From NCBI RefSeq assembly GCF_910589235.1, contig NC_060955.1, forward strand, positions 15,211,338-15,275,337: a stretch of 64,000 bases of DNA, read 5' to 3'. The DNA comes from Vespa crabro. Lineage: Eukaryota > Arthropoda > Insecta > Hymenoptera > Vespidae. Position 1 is the first letter of the stretch, and every line of letters starts with the position of its first letter. This document shows, piece by piece, positions 47,953-59,294 of this stretch. The position numbers and the translations under genes are program-made. The notes beneath the pieces were generated by a model that did no database searches, had not been told where the DNA came from, and saw nothing but the letters and a program-made list of their open reading frames with translations.

Positions 47953-49584
47953 AAAATTATTATTTATATTATCGAAAATAGAGTTTTGAATGAAAGAACA
48001 TCAATGAGTGCAACGAGCCATTGACTTTAAAAGAGAAAACAACAAAAAAGGAATTCTTTGGAAGTCCTCGATAGAAACGTGCAAAACAGAGAGATGAGTC
48101 ACGATTGTAATTAACACGATCTCGCTAATGCATCCGAGAAACTTATCAGAGGCATGAATGCGTAATGCGAAATACTATGTCAAAGTTATCAATTATACAT
48201 GCGCATAATATACATATTTATGTTATTATAATAGAAAAATAAAGCAATTCTTTAGTGATAGAAAGAAAATATACTCAAAATTCGAATGACTATTCGATTT
48301 TAAAGCCTCGCCTATACGAGACCGCTGCACGCCAGATGTAAGTAGGTTCAGCAAAGAGACGACCTCACGAATGATTCGTTCTCATATTACGAAAGAAAAA
48401 TATACTCGTTAACACATCGTTTATTGCTCATCGATGGAAATCATCATATTCTCGCATTTCACCCAGTGACACAACAAAATGGTTGAGATTATTTATCTTG
48501 TAAAATCGATAAGATTTACATCGGTGAACATGGATATATGAAATTTATTTTGATTAACAATAAAATTGTACATATGAAGATAGAAATCTTTGAATAAACT
48601 AATGTATCGTAAGAAGAAGATTCGAGAAGTATAAGACTGTTTCAATAGAAATGAGAAATAAATGATTCATTTCTTTTATTAGAAAAAAAGTTAAATCATC
48701 AAAACGAATTAATTTCTCTTTTCCGATTAACAGATTAAAATATCCAAGCTAAATCAATCATGTGTAAATTAAAAAATAAGCCTCCGCATTTTAATTGGGA
48801 CCAATCGATTCGTTACTCATGAATTAGATTAATTATCCGATTCTATAACTCTTCCATATCGTTCACGGAACGTTAGTCTCGTTTTGCACGCCGAACATGT
48901 TTAAACATTTTATTCTTGGCATGCGCTTTTTTAAGAATTATCTGTTAATAGAAAATGTTACGATAGGATGCGTCTGCCTTTAATGATCAAACTTGTTATA
49001 CTATAATAGTACTATTAAATAAACGGTCATTGATATGCCTTTGAAAAACTTTTACCAAAAAATACCGATAAAGTTACCGTAAAAATAAATTGTAGCAACG
49101 TTCAATAACTTCGTAGAAATTGCAAAACAGAAATATGTACTACACGAAATATTTTTCTTTCGATTAATGAATACGTATATGCAGGTCACGTCGTAATATA
49201 CATTTCTTACACATACTTCCTGTATCGTTAAAGATCTAACAGACTTATCATACAACGTGACTGCTAACGACTGTCCTACGTCTATTTGAAAGAATCTCGA
49301 TTTTCAAGCGGACCGACAAAGCAAAAGACGAGCATCGTTCTTTATATATTTATATATATATACACAAGAAGAGCGACGCACTCGAGAAAACGAGTCGAGA
49401 CTCGGTGTTGGATCTCGTAAATAGCGCTGGCCAATTAAGAGGGTCATTTCTACTTTTCTCCACTATATGAAAAGGGGAAAATCTTCAACAAAACTATTAT
49501 TGTAAGCAATTGCGAACTAATATCTAAATGACATCAATGAGACAATAAAGATATTCTGTCTCTGATAATTTCATTTTTATAATG

Positions 49585-49586
<2 letters not shown>

Positions 49587-49628
<42 letters not shown>
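49587..49628. repeat. CT/AC compound microsatellite
   Basis: A pure CT run passes directly into AC repeats. Confidence 0.9.
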
Positions 49629-49629
<1 letters not shown>

Positions 49630-51756
49630 TTCTCTTTCTCTCTTTCGTCCATGCATATTAAGCATTTTTCTCGCGATACATTTTTCTCTTTTATACTCAA
49701 TTTCTTCTTTGTAAATTTACAAAAAAAATGACAGCCATTAAACAATCGATACACACCATAAGTCTTCTTGAATTGCAAAATATCCAAATGATATTTCGAA
49801 ATTCTAACGAATATAATAACTGCCTAAGAAGTATTTTACAACATAAGAAGATTAAAAAATCGTTCGGTATTTAAAGAAATGTCATATTCAAGGGACAAAG
49901 CAGTTACATTTAAATAAATGCCTTCTTTAAAGGGAAAATTTTTTGTTTTGGATAACGTTACATTTTTCGTTTTTTCTTGAATTTAAATGACAATTGATTG
50001 TTGAAATTTGAGAATTCCCGATTGGCTACTTTACTAACTTACCAAATTCGATTTCTGTGTATGAATGGGAAAGAAAAGAATGACGATCTTTCGACGATGT
50101 GCAACGAAGAGAAACGAGTCTTTCTATCGCTCACATTTATTATGCACGCTTGAGGAAACTAGAGAAGAAAAGGAAGATAAAACGGACGAGTATTGATTGG
50201 GCCCTGAGTTCCTTGACCGATAAGCCGAGACATCGAAGAGACTCCAAACGTTTTTCTTCCTCACATTCCTTTTCTTTCTAGTTTTCTTATTGCTTCTTGT
50301 TTAATCGCGATAATTTTCTATCTCATCGAAACCTTTTTGTGTGTCACGTAACCGCCCACTTCGCGGTATATACAAACATTTATCAGTAAAATCCTGGCGG
50401 GATTTCAACGAACGAACAACGAATCGTTTCTTATCTTTCTATCTTTGTTTACCACGGAATCGCGTTCGAATTTTATGACGGAAACGGAAAAGGATGCAAC
50501 TTGTGGTATTTCAAAAGACGTTATTTAAACATTTCTTCTTTTTCTATGAAATAATATTTTCAACAATACATCCAAGAACTAAAAATGATTTCTTTCAAAA
50601 TCACTCCTTTCGTATGATTCCTTGCTCCATCCACACATTATTTATTAATTAAGCAAACCGCTTGTTAACAGTTCACGTCATTTCGAAAAATTAGCGTTTC
50701 ATCCTACATTGATATAACGCTCAATGTAGCTGACTCATTAACTTCATACACTGGCGAAACAATTTTTTTCATAGACAACAATTTTTTCTCAAAATTAATA
50801 ACGTTCTAATCTCAGTCGAGTTTCTGCCTTTTTTTTCTTCGTTCTTTCTTTCTCTTTCTTCGAATTGCTTCGACGTCAAACTTAACGACGTTTCTGTTAT
50901 ATACGCCGGACGGTCATCGATTCGTCGATCATTGACGCCTAACGGCATCCGAAATCGTTGTTGAACACACGAGCATGCGCGATAGTCACAATTCGAAATG
51001 ACTGAACGATCTCCTTGCGTGCCATTCGAACCGGAAGCATAAGATCATTTCGGGTTTTGAAATTGAGGATACGAAGATTCTTGCTCCTGTTGCATATATC
51101 GTCCTTTCGTTGCATCGAAAATCGCGCGGGTAAGGTAATCTTTTACGAGATCAGAATCCTTTACAAACTTACCGAGTGTGTGCTACTTCGCGAAACTAAT
51201 TTAACGAAAGATTACACACGTAAAGCTAAACTTTTGATTAGCTGTAGCTATTTCATCTACGATACGAAGCACATTTTATTTATCTGTCTTATTATCCTAC
51301 GATCTTATTTTAGTCTAAAATGTAATTTTGTTACAATGACATACTATGTTTCCAATAAAATCTTTGCTAAGACGTTGATAACTAAGTTATTCTAGCATAA
51401 ATTAATCTAATACTTTTGTAGATAAAATATATAAAATTAATTATTTTATTTTTTACATTACACTTTACTTTTTCTTAGTCTTACAAATGTTACAAGAAAA
51501 ATCTTTTTAATATTTTAAATAAAGCCTTTAATATTGAATTATCGGCATCTTCAAAGTATTTTTTTTCAACCTATTAAAAAAGATTTGTTAATTTGTATAT
51601 TATTTATAATGCTTAAAAATGTTCTAACAAAGAACGGTCAAAAAAGTTTTACTAGGAATCTTTTTTAGGCTAAATAAAAATATCGAGATAATACAAAAAG
51701 ATTACTGTGCCGCAAAACAATACGTTTATCCTTGAAAAATAATGAATATATTTTAC

Positions 51757-52186
51757 CTTCGACGAATCCAAAGAAACCACAGTAGGTACTAAAGTTCCCA
51801 AACTCTCGATAAATTCCTTTGCAAGGTCACTCTCGATAAATTCAATAAAAAGCAGAAAAGAATGAGATTACACTCAATGAGATAAATGTCGCCAAGAAAA
51901 ACGAAGATAAAGGGTACAAAAGACGATGTGAATAAAAAAAGATATGCTACGTGGTAGAAATGAAAAGAAAATAAAGCAAATAAGAAGAAAATCCGCGTAT
52001 ATATTCTACTGATCGTGCATTGCGGCCGGTGCCGAGCCGACTGACTGACTGACTGACTGACTCCGCAAGTTAGCACCGGTCGTACAATCACCGCACTTGC
52101 ATCAACAGACGCACACACGTATAAGCGCACAGAGAGCTCACGGTCCCGCTTGAGACCCTCCTCTGACTTCTCTAGTCCCTCATTGG
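51757..52186 (-). promoter_or_regulatory. Candidate promoter and noncoding first exon of the PEAK1/PRAG1-like gene
   Basis: On the minus strand an ACCAAT box (52187-52182) is followed by five tandem TCAGT initiator-like units (52062-52040) in GC-rich sequence. A donor AAG/GTAAAA after 51757 could end a leader exon. The next coding start on this strand is the PEAK1/PRAG1-like ATG at 21025, which needs an upstream noncoding exon. Assignment to that gene is inference, implying a 31-kb first intron unless other leader exons exist. Confidence 0.4.
52040..52062. repeat. ACTG tetranucleotide tandem repeat
   Basis: Five and a half units of GACT. On the minus strand each unit yields an arthropod TCAGT initiator. 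Confidence 0.9.
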
Positions 52187-53654
52187 TCCCAGCGTTTGCC
52201 TGTCCTTTCTAGCAAGAACGAAGGCTCCGTTCCAGCTTCCATTCGAGCCTCGCCTTCTTCGTTTTCTTCTCTCCTCTCTTTTTCCATCGTTGCTGCATCC
52301 CAACGATATAACTTGCATGTATGCGTTTATGTTGGTACGACTATCTTGATACTATGTGTTTCATAGTAGCAATGGGTCCAATCTAATACGTATCCTTCTC
52401 TTAATTTTGAAGGTTATTCTTTGTTCTGTCGCCGTTGAAAATTAAGATCTTATCCTAAGCATATATACTATAATAAATATTACGATTATGTTATTCGATT
52501 CAAGGAACTGAAAAGAAAGATCGAGTCTGTATATATTCTGAGTATATTTATCGGTGTCGAAAGTACGTAAGTATTCAATAGTATTGCGAATAAATGGAAT
52601 TCCATTTATAATCCTTTGATAATTCTTTCATGAATTTCTATGCAAAAATTTGAAGAAAATATATAAATAGTGAAAGTATAGATACATTTCTTGCTTGTTT
52701 TCTCATTTAGCCTATCGGTTTGATATCAATGATGAAAAAAAAGTATACTGAGATTTTGTTTGATACATGCTCGAAGCCATTGCTACGTTCACCGTTTCTG
52801 TCGAATTCTTAAAATCCCTTTGTGACACATCAAGTTTCGTAGAAGCAAAATTTCAAAAGACTGAAAATACTCGAATAACGTCTTCGACCTTCTTTCAACT
52901 TGAACAAAACAATCCGATGATATTCATCTTAATTGGCTCAATCTCATGAAAACTCTTTCTAAAATATTACTTTAAAGAAAAAACTTGAATCGCGTAAGTA
53001 TGTAGAAAGCGATGCATTTAAAATGTATAAGAAACTATACGCATTTTAAAAAGTATAAAATACGTCTAATTTAAGTATCTAGAAATATAAAAAAAAAAAG
53101 TACAAATCCAACAAATTTTTTGATAAAACCGAAAACCATAGTAATTTTTTACTTAACTTGACAAAAATCGTCGAGACATTAAATTATATCGAAATATCAC
53201 ACGTTTCTATTTTTATTAAAGACTTTAAAAGAGTTTTAAGAGATTTCAAAGCATGACTTTCAAATATATTATTCAATCCGACTATCCAAAGATATTACGT
53301 GGCTACATTTCTTTTAGCTGACAAATGTTAAAGTGGGAAAACTTTATAGATTTTCGTCACTATGAATTTATTATCGATATATTGTATAAAAAATAGCTTC
53401 AAGTAATCCCACGTCTACTGTTACAGTTGTAAACTTCATTTATCAAATCCAACATCCTCTTTTTCATATTTGAGTTGAATCGGGACATGCTCTAGATGTT
53501 TATCGCCTCAAGGTTACATAGATACAGTTCGCTACTGAACTGTTTTATCTTATGAATACTTCTCTATCCTGAGAATTACTAGAATTAAATAGATGCAAAT
53601 TTAAAATTAGTTTCTCTGATTTTCAATATACGAGGATTTTTCAAGATTGTTACT
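52187..53654. other. Intergenic, no gene seen
   Basis: This region lies between the candidate promoter and the SBP2-like stop. A GC-rich shoulder extends to about 52330, then AT-rich DNA. Confidence 0.55.
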
Positions 53655-53659
53655 TTATT
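53654..53659 (-). promoter_or_regulatory. AATAAA overlapping the SBP2-like stop codon
   Basis: The polyadenylation hexamer AATAAA on the minus strand includes the TAA stop. Another AATAAA lies about 290 bases further on, near 53365. Which one is used cannot be told. Confidence 0.35.
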
Positions 53660-53822
53660 TAATTGACGCTAAACTCTTGAGCAGAACTCCAATGTTCTCT
53701 GTTAAGAGACCATTTTCCTGAATTATTTTTGATATGTCAATTATTTTCTCCGATCTTCCTCGCAATTCTTCAAACATGTTCCGCGCAATTATTATCTCGA
53801 CGAGAACGTTCCAAAAGAATTG
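53655..53822 (-). CDS. SBP2-like terminal exon 6
   Basis: Residues 467-521 and the stop TAA at 53657-53655. The acceptor TTTCTTGGTAG ends at 53823. It reads QFFWNVLVEIIIARNMFEEL, equivalent to the QFHKMVELTVAARQAY helix closing the SBP2 L7Ae domain, then a short polar tail. The reading frame continues in phase from exon 5. Confidence 0.8.
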   Translation of the reverse strand, partial: QFFWNVLVEIIIARNMFEELRGRSEKIIDISKIIQENGLLTENIGVLLKSLASIK

Positions 53823-55974
53823 CTACCAAGAAAGATACATATTAATATACCATAAAAGCGATATACCTTGCAAGATATCATACTTGATCGCTTACCTCGG
53901 CATTAGCATAATTAGATATGCCTATACAACTTACGAGTCCATTACCATGAGCATAATATCCTAGCTTCCGCCTACGAAGACCAAAGCAAAAAACTGTCTC
54001 ATGCGTTTTGCAATTTTCCAATAATTTGTCAATTTCTTCGTTCAAACCACCTGGAATAATAAAATATTCGGTAATTATAACTCGATGATCAATAATCCAA
54101 TCGTCATATTTTACCTGCAGATAAAATCTTTTCAATATCCGGTGCTATCACAACAAATTGCACTTTTTTTAATAGAACGTGTTTTTGAACCTCCTTTAAG
54201 CCCGAGTAATAACGACGTTTATACTTGCCCTTATTTTGATCTCTATTGTAAAGTTTTGTTTGAAGCCTTCGAATTTCAGACAAAAATTTTTCCAAGGATT
54301 CGTTAAGAGAGAAAGTTACTAAATTATTACAATATCTGTAATGTAATTGAACTGTCAGAATATATATCAATTTAATTTATTCTGTAACATATAACAGTAT
54401 ATTGTCATTATAATACTACACATGATTAATTACAAATAATATAATCTAAACGAGTTTCACACAAGGCGTATATTATTTATAGAATATAATATTTTATGCA
54501 AACAATATACGTTTCGTTATCTATATTACGAATACACATTTGTAATACACACATTAATATATACATATATGCATGATCTATACAGAGATTGACAAGAATA
54601 AATTAAACTTCACAATATCTTTGATCATTTCATCCTTTTTTCTTGTAAATTTTCAAACGTTACAAGTATTCATACCACGAGAAAGAGTAATAGTACTTAC
54701 TCTCTAAAATTTTTGGAATATTTTACATCTAACAAATTATTAATATTTGGTTTAATATCTACATTATCCTCGTCGGTAAGAGACAAATTACGTTGTAAAA
54801 CGTTTAAATCATTAGTATTGTTAAACGCATTTCTATAAGGAACAGTGGAAATATTTTTATCTTTCACACCCGAGATCTTTAACTCATCTAATTTCTGAGT
54901 TAAGTCCGGCCGAAATTGTACAGAATCTTCAGAAATGTTTTCCGCTATAGTGTTTCTGTAATCTCTATCATAAACTGTCAATGTTGACATAAGTTTTACA
55001 TAATCTACATCCACTTCCGGATCTGATTTAATCTTTAAAGTATTCAAATTAATACTATTCACATTTATAACGTTTTCTTTTATCTTTCTGGTGTTGATCT
55101 CATCTTGATATTTCATTTTCATATTATTCCAGCGTTCTAGTATAATTGTTCTCTTTAATCTTGATGGTTTTTTAAATTTTATATTGTACAATTTATTTTT
55201 TCTTATTTGGAAACCCTTTTCATTTGATTTATTTGTGTTAGTTCCACTTGAATTTATTTTGTAAACGTCCAACTTTAGTTTTCTAGATCTTTTTCTATTC
55301 CTATTTATGAAACATTCTGCATTCTAAACATTAAATTTAATAAAGAATTATTATTTTTGACATACAATAATATCAATCAAATATTTATTACTTACTTCCA
55401 AAGCTTTACTTAAGTCAAGAAATAATTTCTCCGATCTTCTATGCTTATGTAATCCTAACAATTTTTGATGTTTTGCTTTTTTTGTAACATAGGGTATCAC
55501 AGTTTCTGTGATAACAGATTCATGATGAGAAACAAAAAGATCTGGCAAACTCTTAATCTTTACATTTTTCTGACCAAGTTCAGGATATTCTGACTCATTT
55601 AAACTTACTTGAGTAAATATCTCTGTTGATATATTCGCATCACTACGATATCTGCAATGTTGTTCATTTTTCTGTGCAGTATGTTTCATTTGATTTTGAA
55701 AGCTAAGCTGAGGCCACGTCAAATCTCTTTGCGATTTATTCTCTGTCTGCGATCTATATTAATGCATGAAATATAAGTACAATTATTTTATAATGAAGTG
55801 GAAAATAAATAAATCTGATAAACATCATCTTTAACATTGCATTATATATTATTAAATCAAAAATTAATCTTTGTAATTACATTTTATAAACTAATCAACA
55901 TGTACATATATATCTTGACATTATTGAACTTACCGACATAACCAAGAAGAGTACGCATTGTAGGATTGGTCCAT
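53655..55974 (-). CDS. SECIS-binding protein 2 (SBP2/SECISBP2L) family, whole gene, six exons
   Basis: Joining 55974-55934, 55753-55396, 55323-54701, 54335-54115, 54050-53896 and 53822-53655 gives 521 residues. All junctions are GT..AG and in phase. Human SBP2 has about 850 residues and the fly protein is shorter than this one. Order: variable N-terminus; a basic RNRKRSRKLK stretch (141-150); the SECIS-incorporation-domain motif KKPSRLKRTIILERW (184-198); KYSKNFREYC (about 334-343), matching the KFREYC of SBP2; and an L7Ae RNA-binding domain (about 380-470) with KRRYYSGLKEVQKH. Known family members bind the SECIS kink-turn in selenoprotein mRNAs and recruit the Sec elongation factor on the ribosome. 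SECISBP2L-type proteins may have other RNA targets. Identification is firm. Whether it still serves selenocysteine insertion cannot be told from this window. Confidence 0.88.
53896..54050 (-). CDS. SBP2-like coding exon 5, L7Ae domain second half
   Basis: Residues 415-466. The acceptor TATTCCAG ends at 54051. The donor after 53896 is GTAAGC, phase 0. GGLNEEIDKLL and VFCFGLRRRKLG match the GGLDDTL... and FALNRKALG segments of SBP2. The end (CIGISNYANAE) is equivalent to VVGIFSYDGAQ. Confidence 0.87.
54115..54335 (-). CDS. SBP2-like coding exon 4, L7Ae domain first half
   Basis: Residues 341-415. The acceptor CATTACAG ends at 54336. The donor after 54115 is GTAAAA, phase 1. It begins EYCNNL and carries KYKRRYYSGLKEVQKHVLLK, the L7Ae signature with the Gly and Glu-Val that contact kink-turn RNA in this superfamily. 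It ends in VVIAPDIEKI, a core beta strand. Confidence 0.87.
54701..55323 (-). CDS. SBP2-like coding exon 3, SECIS-incorporation-domain motif
   Basis: Residues 134-340. The acceptor AATGTTTAG ends at 55324. The donor after 54701 is GTAAGT, phase 2. KKPSRLKRTIILERW (55173-55129) corresponds to the PTSLKKIILKER-type motif of the vertebrate SECIS incorporation domain. The exon ends in KYSKNFR, the start of the conserved FREYC block that continues in the next exon. Confidence 0.85.
55396..55753 (-). CDS. SBP2-like coding exon 2
   Basis: Residues 14-133. The acceptor TTAATATAG ends at 55754. The donor after 55396 is GTAAGT, phase 0. The sequence is Gln/Lys/Ser-rich and disordered, with a basic segment KKAKHQKLLGLHKHRRSEK (positively charged, possibly nuclear-localising or RNA-contacting). 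No known domain. Confidence 0.8.
55934..55974 (-). CDS. SBP2-like coding exon 1
   Basis: The start codon at 55974 opens MDQSYNAYSSWLC (13 residues plus two bases). The donor after 55934 is GTAAGT. The short first exon and the phase-2 donor match the next exon exactly, which supports this start. I cannot place the transcription start. Confidence 0.75.
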
Positions 55975-56989
55975 ATTGTTTAATATCTTTTACCAAACCA
56001 AAATTATTTTCAAATAATGTATTCACACAGTATTTCTTTTATCAAAGTTTAATATTTATATTGCATTGTTTGATATTCAAAAAAATTATTAATTTGTACA
56101 AAACTTATTTCATCCTTCCTTCGAAGCTTATGTTTATACTTATACATAAGTATACGTATTAATAAAGGCACGAATAGAATACATCATAGATATCAAACAA
56201 ACTGAATATATTTTGTCACAGTTTTGTTATCAACTGAACGTTAAAGTTTCTTTCTACAATTTTCGTGTCGGAATCTGCATTATCGATGTAGCATTGAAGA
56301 AAGATAGTAACGCTATTAACGTCATAAATTGAAACTAATACTCGTCGCGCTTGTTATCACGTGATCTTATACTTTTTATGAAACGTAATTAAAATCACTA
56401 TTAAATTTAATTACAAATTCTGATATTATACGATCTTGATCAACAGCAGTTCTAATTCCTAATTATAAGCTATTTTAATTCTATATTAAATTGTGCAAAA
56501 CAATTAAAACAATACGATTTTAAACAATTATATACGCATATGAGAAAATATAATATTGACGTGTTGAAATATACTAAAATGGTATAATAATATACGCTTC
56601 GTTATTATTTATATTTTGTTTACATTCATGGTTAGAAAGAATATAACAAATAAAAACAAATTATACAATGCTAATCATCAAATGTTTGCAATAAATCACA
56701 ATTGTAATTAAACTCACAAGAAAACGTCCTTTCTCAAAGGAACAATTAATCTCCTTAAATGTCTTTCTTTTTGCTTTTTTGAAATATTAATGTATTACGA
56801 TACCATAACAAATTAAAATTAAACTAAGAAAACTGATCGATCATATAAAAGAAAAAACTAATCTTTCCGAATTCTATAGATTCATAAAAAATAAATCATA
56901 GTGGTTCTTCTCCTAATGTCCATTAATACCAAAATATATATATGTGTACTTTCTTTTCTTATGTTACCAAAGCAGTATATTCCGTTAAA
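55975..56989. other. 5' flank of the SBP2-like gene
   Basis: AT-rich DNA that should hold the leader and promoter of the SBP2-like gene. No TATA box or initiator is convincing. Confidence 0.5.
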
Positions 56990-57125
56990 AGGCACCATTT
57001 ACCGTAATACACGGCCGCTGGTACATATTTTTGCCGTTAAGCTCGCCTTTACGACAGTCATAGAGACACTCGTGTTGCCATACGTACTGCCATTCGTACA
57101 GTGGCGGCCATTAATACTGCGAAGA
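56990..57125. promoter_or_regulatory. GC-rich island between divergent genes
   Basis: This short CpG-rich patch contains CGGCCGC and GGCGGCCATTA (minus strand TAATGGCCGCC). It lies 1 kb upstream of the SBP2-like start and 0.4 kb left of the rightward TATA promoter. It is a plausible shared regulatory region or leader exon. No further support. Confidence 0.3.
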
Positions 57126-57494
57126 AGGATTACCTACTATTTTTCTTTTGAAGATTTCTCTTTAACCTGATTTATAGTTATTAGCCATATAAATTCATAT
57201 TAATATTGCTAATGTACTCATTTGTGTGATAACGTTAGACGTTTCACACTTTTGATAAATATGAGAATAGTCGGTGCGCAATGTGACAATTTTACCTATG
57301 TATGTAAGATATAGGATGAATATCATAAGAAGAAAATAGAGAAAAAAGCTTTTTTGATTTAAAGCGAGATCCCTCCGTATGTTTTTCACGATTAGCACTA
57401 TACATTACAAGTCTTGCTTGTGCGCCGTATTGAAAGGACCTGCGCACGTGGTACCGAGCAGGTACTGAAAGAGGAAAATCAATAATTTCCAGGG

Positions 57495-57629
57495 TATAAA
57501 AGATCCTGCCTCCCGTAACGCGAGTTACCTTCTCTTTTATTCCAGTGAACGGTGTGCAGTGTAGCCGAGAGAGAGCTCGTCGCGTCCGTGAATTTAACCA
57601 TTAAGCTACATTTCGGCCTATAATACAAA
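57495..57629 (+). promoter_or_regulatory. TATA promoter and noncoding leader exon, pointing right
   Basis: TATAAAAG at 57495-57502 is followed 30-50 bases later by pyrimidine-rich and CCAGTG initiator-like sequence. A GC-richer leader comes next and ends at an AAA/GTAAGC donor (57629). The leader has no long frame, so coding exons should lie to the right, probably beyond the window. I could not identify the gene. Confidence 0.45.
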
Positions 57630-58164
57630 GTAAGCTCGGTTCTTTCTCGATTGGTTCGTGTCGTTTTTTAAAAAGCTCTCAAATTTTTTCTTTATCATCT
57701 CAGAGGTAAACACAATCATTCATGTCTACCGTAAGATTCATAGTATAAGTAATAATAATTTATTTCGAAATTTAAATCGAAATTCGATTAACGCGGCCGA
57801 TCTCGATGTGAATCCGATCGCATATCTTCTAACACGAAAGAACCTATATTTTTATCGTGACAAACTCACTTATTGATCAAACATTCACGTGCAAACAAAC
57901 TTATAGCACATCGATATCGTCCGCACGCTAACGAAGGAATTTAATCAGAAAGATGAACTTCTTACGAGATTTTATAGACTCCTTGCATATGTTGACGATC
58001 TGTATACTATCCGTATATGCAGACATGTATATATACGTAATTTTAATTTATAAATATTTCTTGTATTCCAAATTATCTACATATATATACCTATCAAAAT
58101 TATTAAATACAAACATGTGTATATATATAAAATACGTACGCCTTAAAAGTTCGAGAATAAAAGA

Positions 58165-58374
58165 ATGAAGTGCTCTATATATACGGATATGAAAAACACT
58201 TCTGTTTTCGCATCACTCCACCTCTATATTTTTTTTTTCGTTTATGGTTCTCCACACGAGACCGTTACTATCACGTACTCCGTGGTGTGGCACGTGTGGC
58301 ATGGTGTAGGCCTCCTGGGGATCCCGCCATGTAAAAGAATGGGGACGCGTTCGGGCACAGTACCCCTTGGGTGA
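58165..58374 (+). other. GC-rich block with a possible secreted small ORF
   Basis: From about 58246 to 58390 the sequence is much richer in G and C than its surroundings. A 69-codon frame covers it. It contains MKNTSVFASLHLYIFFFVYG, which looks like a signal peptide, then a Trp-containing stretch, a KR dibasic site and a C-terminal ...VPLG before the stop. A neuropeptide-type precursor is possible but unproven. A noncoding exon or regulatory island is as likely. Confidence 0.25.
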
Positions 58375-59242
58375 CGAGGAAAGCTGTGCTAATCTCTTAC
58401 TTTACTTCTCTCTCTTTCCTTACTCGTTATCATATATATTTTCTCTTTAACCATCGAAGTTGATTAAAACTTGCTGGGCCATACCTGCTGTCGAAAGTTT
58501 ACAACCGCAGTCTCGTATTTAATTACTGCATATAAACGACTTTTTATTCGCATCCTCTCGTTTGCTTTTTATTTTCAATATCTTCTCTTTTTTCCTTGAT
58601 CGCATTCCGAAAGTTTCCTACCGATGATTATGAACTTTATCAATTATCTTGGTATAAACGTATAAAATTTCACTTTAATGGGTGAAATTCGTACATACAT
58701 ATATGTATATATACGTTGAAATAAGTCCCGGCAGCTTTCGCCCTGCTTCTTCTCGGAATAAAAGTGCCAACGTGGCTGATAGATAACGATCGGGTTCTAT
58801 GGAAAGTCTCCTCTACGAGAATTAAGTGGAAACTTTTTTGTTGAGTGATTCATTTTTCGAGGAAGATTATCCAACGGATATATGTACCTAATTAGAATAA
58901 ATAGGTATTAGTCTTAATTACTTTCCACTTATTTTTTCGATTACTTTCCTTAATCCTACTCACTACAGAATTTTTAAAAATTTTCTTTTATATTTTGCAA
59001 TCTACTTAAAATCTTTATTTCAAGTTATTCGAAAGCACTTGATAACATCTCTTAATAATGAAGGAAGATAAAGAAAAGAAAAGAATATCTATGTGTGTGA
59101 GTATAATTACCTAATTACTTGCTTGCAATTATCACAATTACATTGCGACGAGTCGGTCGCAAATCGTACTTTGATGCTCTTTGCCCCAAGCGTAAAATTG
59201 AAAATACATATACTCATTGTCGCTCGCATTCGCGTCGTTCGT

Positions 59243-59294
59243 CTAATTGAACATTACTTTTTTTTCCACTAATTGAACATTACTTTTTTTTCAG
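59243..59294. repeat. 26-base direct duplication
   Basis: Two adjacent near-identical copies of an AATTGAACATTACTTTTTTT unit. The second ends in CAG and would make a good plus-strand splice acceptor. Confidence 0.85.
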
